From Sphingomonas faeni (lineage in GTDB: Bacteria; Pseudomonadota; Alphaproteobacteria; Sphingomonadales; Sphingomonadaceae): a stretch of DNA of 64,000 nucleotides. The translations under genes and the position numbers were made by a program. Below are positions 59,492-64,000 of this stretch, piece after piece. The DNA lies in NCBI RefSeq assembly GCF_023195535.1, contig NZ_JALPNF010000002.1:372001-436000 (forward strand). Reading direction: 5' to 3'. The notes under the pieces are model-generated. The model saw only the letters and a program-made list of their open reading frames with translations, made no database searches and had not been told where the DNA came from. Position 1 is the first letter of the stretch. Every line of letters begins with the position of its first letter.

Positions 59492-60325
59492 CTACCCCAG
59501 CCGCTCCGCATGCCACGCGACATGATCGGCCATGAAGGTCGAGATAAAATTGTAGCTGTGGTCGTACCCCGGCTGCATCCGCAGCGTCAGGTCGATCCCC
59601 GCCGCCTCGCACGCCGCCGCCAGCAACTCCGGCTTCAACTGCTCGATCAGGAAGCCATCCGCATCGCCCTGATCGACCAGAATCTCCGCCACCCGCGCGC
59701 CATCCTCGATCAGCGCACACGCATCGTACGCCCGCCACGCCGTCCGGTCAGATCCGAGATACCCGCCAAGCGCCTTCTCGCCCCACGCACAGCGTAGCGG
59801 CGACACGATCGGTGCGAACGCCGACACGCTCCTGAACCGATCGGGATTACGCAACCCGATCGTCAGCGCGCCATGGCCCCCCATCGAGTGTCCGAAGATC
59901 CCCTGCCGCGTCATGTCCGCCATCGGAAACTGCGCTGCGATCAGCGCGGGCAGCTCGTCCTCGACATAGGACCGCATCCGGAAGTTCTTCGCCCAGGGCT
60001 CCTCGGTCGCATCGACGTAGAACCCCGCGCCCTTGCCGAAGTCGTACGCGTCGTCATCCGGCACGTCATCGCCCCGCGGCGACGTATCCGGCGCAACCAG
60101 GATCACGCCGAGCTCAGCACACGCGCGCCGATACTCGCCCTTGTCCATCACGTTGGCGTGCGTGCACGTCAGCCCGGCCAGGAACCACAGCACCGGCAAC
60201 CGCGCGCCTTCGTCATGCGGCGGCACATAGACCGCGAAGGTCATGTCGGTGCCGGTCGCGGTCGAGGCGTGGCGGTACACGCCCTGAATGCCGCCATACG
60301 CCTTGCTGGTGGAAACGGTCTCCAT
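59492..60325 (-). CDS. fghA: S-formylglutathione hydrolase
   Basis: A 277-residue esterase D-type serine hydrolase, final step of glutathione-dependent formaldehyde oxidation. Key segments are FAVYVPPHDEGARLPVLWFLAGLTCTHANVMDKG, DTSPRGDDVPDDDAYDFGKGAGFYVDATEEPW, the nucleophile FGHSMGGHGALTIGLR near 150 and the late DYDHSYNFISTFMADH-type region with the catalytic histidine. ATG overlaps the VOC gene stop (TGATG). Last gene of the frmA-VOC-fghA operon. Confidence 0.96.
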   Translation of the reverse strand: METVSTSKAYGGIQGVYRHASTATGTDMTFAVYVPPHDEGARLPVLWFLAGLTCTHANVMDKGEYRRACAELGVILVAPDTSPRGDDVPDDDAYDFGKGAGFYVDATEEPWAKNFRMRSYVEDELPALIAAQFPMADMTRQGIFGHSMGGHGALTIGLRNPDRFRSVSAFAPIVSPLRCAWGEKALGGYLGSDRTAWRAYDACALIEDGARVAEILVDQGDADGFLIEQLKPELLAAACEAAGIDLTLRMQPGYDHSYNFISTFMADHVAWHAERLG

Positions 60326-60708
60326 CACGCGACCCGGTGCAGCGCGCAGATCTTGTTCCCCGACGGATCGCGCAGATACGCAAGGTACAGCTTCCGCCCC
60401 CCGGTCGCTTCCCGGACGCCCGGGGGATCCTCACAAGCCGTCCCGCCGTGCGCCAGCCCCGCAGCATGCCAAGCATCGGCAGCCTGCGTCGAGGCGGCCG
60501 CGAACCCCATCGTGCTGCCGTTGCCGTGGCTCGCCGGCTGCCCGTCGATCGGCTTGGTCAGCAGGAAGCGCCCGCCGTCGTGCGCATAGACCACCCGCCC
60601 CCAGTCATCGACGACGCCCTCGGGTACGCCGAGCGCGCCCAGCGCCGCGTCGTAGAACGCCTTGGACGCCGCGATATCGTCGGCGCCGAGCATGATGTGC
60701 GTGAACAT
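60325..60708 (-). CDS. VOC family protein (glyoxalase/bleomycin resistance fold)
   Basis: A 127-residue single-domain protein beginning FTHIMLGADDIAASKAFYDAALGALGV, typical of vicinal oxygen chelate proteins, ending YLAYLRDPSGNKICALHRV with the metal-binding glutamate position occupied by KICA. It lies between frmA and fghA with overlapping ends. In sphingomonads such a gene is often found in this operon and is thought to help with formaldehyde- or glyoxal-derived adducts, but its reaction is not known from sequence. Confidence 0.88.
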   Translation of the reverse strand: MFTHIMLGADDIAASKAFYDAALGALGVPEGVVDDWGRVVYAHDGGRFLLTKPIDGQPASHGNGSTMGFAAASTQAADAWHAAGLAHGGTACEDPPGVREATGGRKLYLAYLRDPSGNKICALHRVA

Positions 60709-60719
60709 AAGCGCGCCCC

Positions 60720-61826
60720 TCAGTAGATCACGACGGAGCGGATGCTCTCGCCCGCGTGCATCAGGTCGAAGCCCTTGTTGATCTCGTCGAGCGTCAGGCG
60801 ATGCGTGATCATCGGGTCGATCTCGATCATCCCGTTCATGTACCAGTCGACGATCTTCGGCGTATCGGTCCGCCCGCGCGCGCCGCCGAACGCGGTGCCG
60901 CGCCAGTTGCGCCCGGTGACGAGCTGGAACGGTCGCGTCGAGATCTCCTTGCCCGCCTCGGCCACGCCGATCACGATCGAGGTGCCCCAGCCGCGATGGC
61001 ACGCCTCGAGCGCCTGCCGCATCACGGTCGTGTTGCCGGTCGCGTCGAACGTATAGTCCGCGCCGCCGTCGGTCAGCGCGACGATGTGCTGGACGATATC
61101 GCCGACATCCTTCGGGTTGGCGAAGTGCGTCATGCCAAAGCGCCGTCCCCATTCCTCACGGTCCGGATTGATATCGACACCGACGATCATCCCCGCGCCC
61201 GCAAGCCGCGCGCCCTGGATGACGTTGAGCCCGATCCCGCCAAGCCCGAACACGACGACCGTATCGCCCGGCTGGACCTTCGCCGTGTGCACCACCGCGC
61301 CAACCCCGGTCGTCACGCCGCAGCCGACGTAGCACGAGGTATCGAACGGCGCGTCGGTACGGATCTTGGCTACCGCGATCTCCGGCAACACCGTGAAGTT
61401 CGAGAAGGTCGAACAGCCCATGTAATGGAAGATCGGCTCGCCCTTGTAGCTGAACCGCGTCGTCCCGTCGGGCATCAGCCCTTTCCCTTGCGTCGCGCGG
61501 ATCGCGGTGCAGAGGTTGGTCTTGCCGCTGAGGCACGACTTACACTGGCGGCACTCGGGGGTGTAGAGCGGGATGACGTGATCGCCGACCGCGACGCTGG
61601 TCACGCCCGCACCGATCTCGCGGACGATGCCGGCGCCCTCATGGCCCAGCACGCTCGGAAACAACCCTTCCGAATCAAGCCCGTCGAGCGTGTATGCGTC
61701 GGTATGACAGATGCCCGTCGCCATGATTTCGACGAGGACTTCGCCGAATTTCGGTCCTTCGAGGTCGAGTTCGACGATCTCGAGCGGTTTTTTTGCCTCG
61801 AAGGCAACGGCGGCGCGGGTCTTCAT
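60720..61826 (-). CDS. frmA: S-(hydroxymethyl)glutathione dehydrogenase / class III alcohol dehydrogenase
   Basis: A 368-residue zinc alcohol dehydrogenase. Catalytic zinc ligands are in [14 protein letters not shown] and [13 protein letters not shown]. The structural zinc site is [17 protein letters not shown] (about 93-109), and the nucleotide fold is [21 protein letters not shown] near 190. TGKPF-like specificity residues and [13 protein letters not shown] are class III hallmarks. ATG 61826 has AAGGAG upstream. First gene of the formaldehyde operon, oxidising hydroxymethylglutathione to formylglutathione. Confidence 0.97.
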   Translation of the reverse strand: MKTRAAVAFEAKKPLEIVELDLEGPKFGEVLVEIMATGICHTDAYTLDGLDSEGLFPSVLGHEGAGIVREIGAGVTSVAVGDHVIPLYTPECRQCKSCLSGKTNLCTAIRATQGKGLMPDGTTRFSYKGEPIFHYMGCSTFSNFTVLPEIAVAKIRTDAPFDTSCYVGCGVTTGVGAVVHTAKVQPGDTVVVFGLGGIGLNVIQGARLAGAGMIVGVDINPDREEWGRRFGMTHFANPKDVGDIVQHIVALTDGGADYTFDATGNTTVMRQALEACHRGWGTSIVIGVAEAGKEISTRPFQLVTGRNWRGTAFGGARGRTDTPKIVDWYMNGMIEIDPMITHRLTLDEINKGFDLMHAGESIRSVVIY

Positions 61827-61945
61827 CGGTCGGTCTCCTTGATTGCCGCCCTGATGCCCCCCGAGCCCCGCCTCCGCAACCCGCAGCGGATGCAACCAAT
61901 GCCGCGTTCCCGCGCTTGATCCTTGCTTATCAAGGAGATGCGACG

Positions 61946-62149
61946 ATGAAGGATCCGAAGAAAGGCGACGAGGTCACCTGGAAATCGCACGGCGGCGAGG
62001 CGCACGGCACGGTCGAGAAAAAGCAGACCACCGACACGAAGATCAAGGGCCACGCCGTCAAGGCGTCCAAGGAGGAGCCGCAGTTCATCGTAAGGAGTGA
62101 CAAGGGCGGCAAGGCAGCGCACAAGGCGGACGCGCTCACCAAGGCGTGA
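61946..62149 (+). CDS. HVA1 (DUF2945) Tudor-like domain protein
   Basis: A 67-residue protein matching the hypervirulence-associated/Tudor-like family: [60 protein letters not shown]. It is basic and lysine-rich, folding as a small beta-barrel in related proteins. ATG 61946 has AAGGAG eight bases upstream. It is followed 47 bases later by a SWIB-domain gene on the same strand. The molecular role in bacteria is not settled; nucleic-acid binding is plausible but inferred. Confidence 0.9.
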   Translation: MKDPKKGDEVTWKSHGGEAHGTVEKKQTTDTKIKGHAVKASKEEPQFIVRSDKGGKAAHKADALTKA

Positions 62150-62196
62150 CCACGCGCGCAGTGCCTAACGCACGCGCGCAACAGGAAGGAATGCTT

Positions 62197-62457
62197 ATGG
62201 CTACAGCTCCCAAGACCGGCGGCATCCACGCCCCCGTCCAGCCCTCTCCCGAGCTCGGCGAGATCGTCGGCAACGACAAGCTGCCGCGCAGCGAAGTGAT
62301 CAGCAAGGTGTGGGTCTACATCAAGGCCAACAACCTCCAGAACCCCGAGAACAAGCGCGAGATTCTGGCTGACGAGAAGCTGAAGAAGGTCTTCGGGCGT
62401 GACAAGTGCACGATGTTCGAGATGAACAAGTACATCTCGCAGCACGTCAAGGCCTAA
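62197..62457 (+). CDS. SWIB/MDM2 domain-containing protein
   Basis: An 86-residue protein almost entirely made of the SWIB fold: SPELGEIVGNDKLPRSEVISKVWVYIKANNLQNPENKREILADEKLKKVFGRDKCTMFEMNKYISQHVKA. In eukaryotes this fold is a subunit of chromatin remodellers; in bacteria it occurs in chlamydiae and some proteobacteria with an unclear, possibly DNA-topology-related, function. ATG 62197 follows AGGAAGGA; an in-frame ATG two codons earlier is less well placed. It is likely co-transcribed with the HVA1 gene. Confidence 0.93.
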   Translation: MATAPKTGGIHAPVQPSPELGEIVGNDKLPRSEVISKVWVYIKANNLQNPENKREILADEKLKKVFGRDKCTMFEMNKYISQHVKA

Positions 62458-62479
62458 CCGCCGGCACTGCACGGCAAGC

Positions 62480-62512
62480 GGCGACGGGACATCGTGAACG
62501 GTACCCGTCGCC
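62480..62512 (+). terminator. Terminator hairpin downstream of the SWIB gene
   Basis: A 9-base stem (GGCGACGGG, 62480-62488, with CCCGTCGCC, 62504-62512) and 15-base loop, 23 bases past the SWIB stop. The following T-run is weak (CTTGATCGTC). Confidence 0.6.
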
Positions 62513-62663
62513 CTTGATCGTCTCGGATCGGCCGTTCGATGGTACGTGTTTTTCTCTCTTATCGGCCCGGCGTCATGCTGACCGAGCGGACGCAAACGCC
62601 GTTCTTGCAAAGTCTCTCCCGAGCTTGATCGTCCTACCCGACCGGCGTAATGCGCCAGCGGAT

Positions 62664-62740
62664 GCCCCCGTAGCTCAGCCGGATAGAGCGACGGTTTCCT
62701 AAACCGTAGGCCGCGTGTTCAAATCTCGCCGGGGGCACCA
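62664..62740 (+). tRNA. tRNA-Arg (CCT anticodon)
   Basis: A 77-base cloverleaf with acceptor GCCCCCG/CGGGGGC, D arm GCTC-AGCCGGATA-GAGC, anticodon stem ACGGT/ACCGT with loop TTCCTAA (anticodon CCT), T arm containing TTCAAAT and encoded CCA. It reads the rare AGG codon. Confidence 0.96.
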
Positions 62741-62801
62741 TCTCGCACGCCTGTCCACGACCGGCGCGGCGCCTGACTCTACCGGTTCAGGTTCCCCGGC
62801 G

Positions 62802-63233
62802 TCAGTTCAGCTTCTTTGGCGGCGCGACCGGCAATACCAGGGGTGCGACGGGTATTCCGTCCTCGATCAACGCCTTGGCCTCGGCGAGGCTGGCTTGACC
62901 ATGGATCGTGGCGTGATCTTCCTCGCCGAAGTGCATGGCACGCGCGCGATCGGCAAATGCCGTACCGACCCATTCGGACGATTTCAACGCCTCCGCCTGT
63001 CTGGTCGCAAGTGCTTTCATAATCGACTTGACGGCGGCAGGGGTCGGCGAATCGGGCTTGCGATTGCCCTTGCTTGGGATCGCAGGTGCCATCACCGCTT
63101 TGATGACGGCGGCATCGTCGCAGATCGGGCACGTGATCTGACCGGACTTACGTTGTTCCTCGTAAGCGCCGCTCGACGCGAACCACGCCTCGAAGACGTG
63201 GCCGCCGCTGCATTTCAGATCGAACACGATCAC
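62802..63233 (-). CDS. DUF1178 family protein, probable zinc-binding
   Basis: A 143-residue protein beginning MIVFDLKCSGGHVFEAWFASSGAYEEQRKSGQITCPICDDAAVIKAVMAP, the diagnostic DUF1178 N-terminus. Cys8, His12 and the CPIC pair probably bind zinc. The centre (AVKSIMKALATRQAEALKSSEWVGTAFADRARAMHFGEEDHATIHGQASLAEAKALIEDGIPVAPL) is conserved across alphaproteobacteria. Function unknown. It lies 36 bases after the nitrilase-family gene, a pairing common in alphaproteobacteria. Confidence 0.93.
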   Translation of the reverse strand: MIVFDLKCSGGHVFEAWFASSGAYEEQRKSGQITCPICDDAAVIKAVMAPAIPSKGNRKPDSPTPAAVKSIMKALATRQAEALKSSEWVGTAFADRARAMHFGEEDHATIHGQASLAEAKALIEDGIPVAPLVLPVAPPKKLN

Positions 63234-63269
63234 CGCGCGGTCACCGCCGCATCGTCCGAGCCAGCACCA

Positions 63270-64000
63270 TTATCGCACAATCGTGACCGGCGGGATCGCG
63301 CGACGATGCTTCAGCACCGGGATACGCGATCGGACCGCATCGATGCGGGCGGGATCGATCTCCGCGAAGCCAAGCCCCGCTGTCTCGCCCAAGTCCAGGA
63401 TCACCTCGCCCCAGGGATCGACGACCAGCGAGTGACCATAAGTGGACCGGCCATCGGCATGCACCCCGGTCTGTGCCGCCGCGACGACATAGGCGCCAGC
63501 CTCGATCGCACGAGCGCGCAACAGGACCTGCCAGTGCGCGCTGCCGGTCGGTTGCGTGAACGCGGCAGGGACGGATAAGATCGTGGCGCCCGCGTCGCTG
63601 AGCGCCCGGTACAAGTCGGCGAAGCGCAGATCGTAGCAGATCGACGGGCCGAGCATGCCCGCGGGCGTGTCCACCACCACCGCCATCTCGCCACCGACAT
63701 AGGCGGCAGACTCGCGCCAGCTCTCGCCAGTCGGCAGGTCGACGTCGAACAGGTGCAGCTTGTCGTACCGCGCCCGGATCGCACCTGCAGCGTCGATCAC
63801 GAAGCCGCGATTGGCGTATTTGCCATCGGGCCGGCGCACCGCAAGCGATCCGAGATGAACCCAGATGCCCGCGTCGGCCGCCGCCGTGCGCACCGCAGCA
63901 AGCACCGGATCCTCGTCTTCGGCGACGATCGATCTGGCCCCGCGGGCCCGGTCGCGATCGATTAGACCCGACATCTCGGGCGTGAACAGCATCGCGGCGC
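63270..64000 (-). CDS. Carbon-nitrogen hydrolase family protein (Nit2/omega-amidase-like), 5' end outside window
   Basis: The visible 243 or so residues lack the first 25-40, which lie beyond the right edge; the frame is still open there. The Glu-Lys-Cys triad is present: glutamate in MLFTPEMSGLIDRD, lysine in YDKLHLFDVDLPTGESWRES and cysteine in GPSICYDLRFADLYRAL. STYGHSLVVDPWGEVILDLGE and the C-terminal end are typical. Members hydrolyse deaminated glutathione or omega-amides. It forms the probable operon nit-DUF1178, often downstream of a glutaredoxin gene that would lie outside the window. Confidence 0.92.
   Translation of the reverse strand, partial: AAMLFTPEMSGLIDRDRARGARSIVAEDEDPVLAAVRTAAADAGIWVHLGSLAVRRPDGKYANRGFVIDAAGAIRARYDKLHLFDVDLPTGESWRESAAYVGGEMAVVVDTPAGMLGPSICYDLRFADLYRALSDAGATILSVPAAFTQPTGSAHWQVLLRARAIEAGAYVVAAAQTGVHADGRSTYGHSLVVDPWGEVILDLGETAGLGFAEIDPARIDAVRSRIPVLKHRRAIPPVTIVR

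Overview
The window is high-GC chromosomal DNA from an alphaproteobacterium, most likely a sphingomonad (Sphingomonas or close kin; inferred from gene content and order, not computed). Indicators are gatCAB, clpP-clpX, lon-hup, ilvBN-ilvC-leuA, a trigger factor with a histone-H1-like tail, a glutathione-dependent formaldehyde operon, a large TonB-dependent receptor, and many small palindromic intergenic repeats. There is no prophage, insertion sequence, rRNA operon or CRISPR array; genes are dense and often overlap by 1-8 bases.

Layout. 1-3.0 kb (minus): partial exported protein, then a Kdo-activation operon of kdsD (with an apparent -1 frameshift), kdsB (apparently starting at CTG) and a histidine phosphatase. 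3.3-9 kb: small exported protein, beta-propeller lactonase, a 1175-residue trypsin-like autotransporter. 9.2-12 kb: acnA, then a cluster of repeats. 12.7-17.7 kb: TetR-emrA-emrB-outer-membrane-factor efflux operon with a palindromic operator. 17.9-31.2 kb: tRNA-Val, hup, lon, M1 peptidase and cytochrome c, chaA, nucleotidyltransferase-like gene, clpX, clpP, glycosyltransferase, tig, tRNA-Leu. 31.3-37.8 kb: two tiny low-complexity genes, retropepsin-like protease, gatBAC, DUF3089 lipase-like gene, ruvX. 37.9-40.1 kb: pyrB with a degenerate dihydroorotase. 40.2-44.8 kb: a ParA ATPase and small partner bracketed by two SPOR-domain proteins, then small exported proteins. 44.9-53.3 kb: serB and miaA with overlapping 5' ends, then branched-chain amino-acid genes ilvB, ilvN, ilvC, yceI and leuA, the last preceded by a leucine-rich leader peptide. 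53.3-59.2 kb: DJ-1-like protein, folB-SDR-folE, TonB receptor. 59.5-61.8 kb: formaldehyde detoxification (frmA, VOC protein, fghA). 61.9-64 kb: Tudor-like HVA1 and SWIB genes, tRNA-Arg, DUF1178 and a partial nitrilase-family gene.

Most intergenic gaps above about 200 bases carry bipartite inverted repeats, which fall into at least five sequence families (A-E, plus a single copy, F). The observations most worth following are the ParA/partner/SPOR locus, the leuA leader peptide and stem, the non-catalytic dihydroorotase, the Kdo operon with its two decoding anomalies, the TetR operator, and the repeat families.
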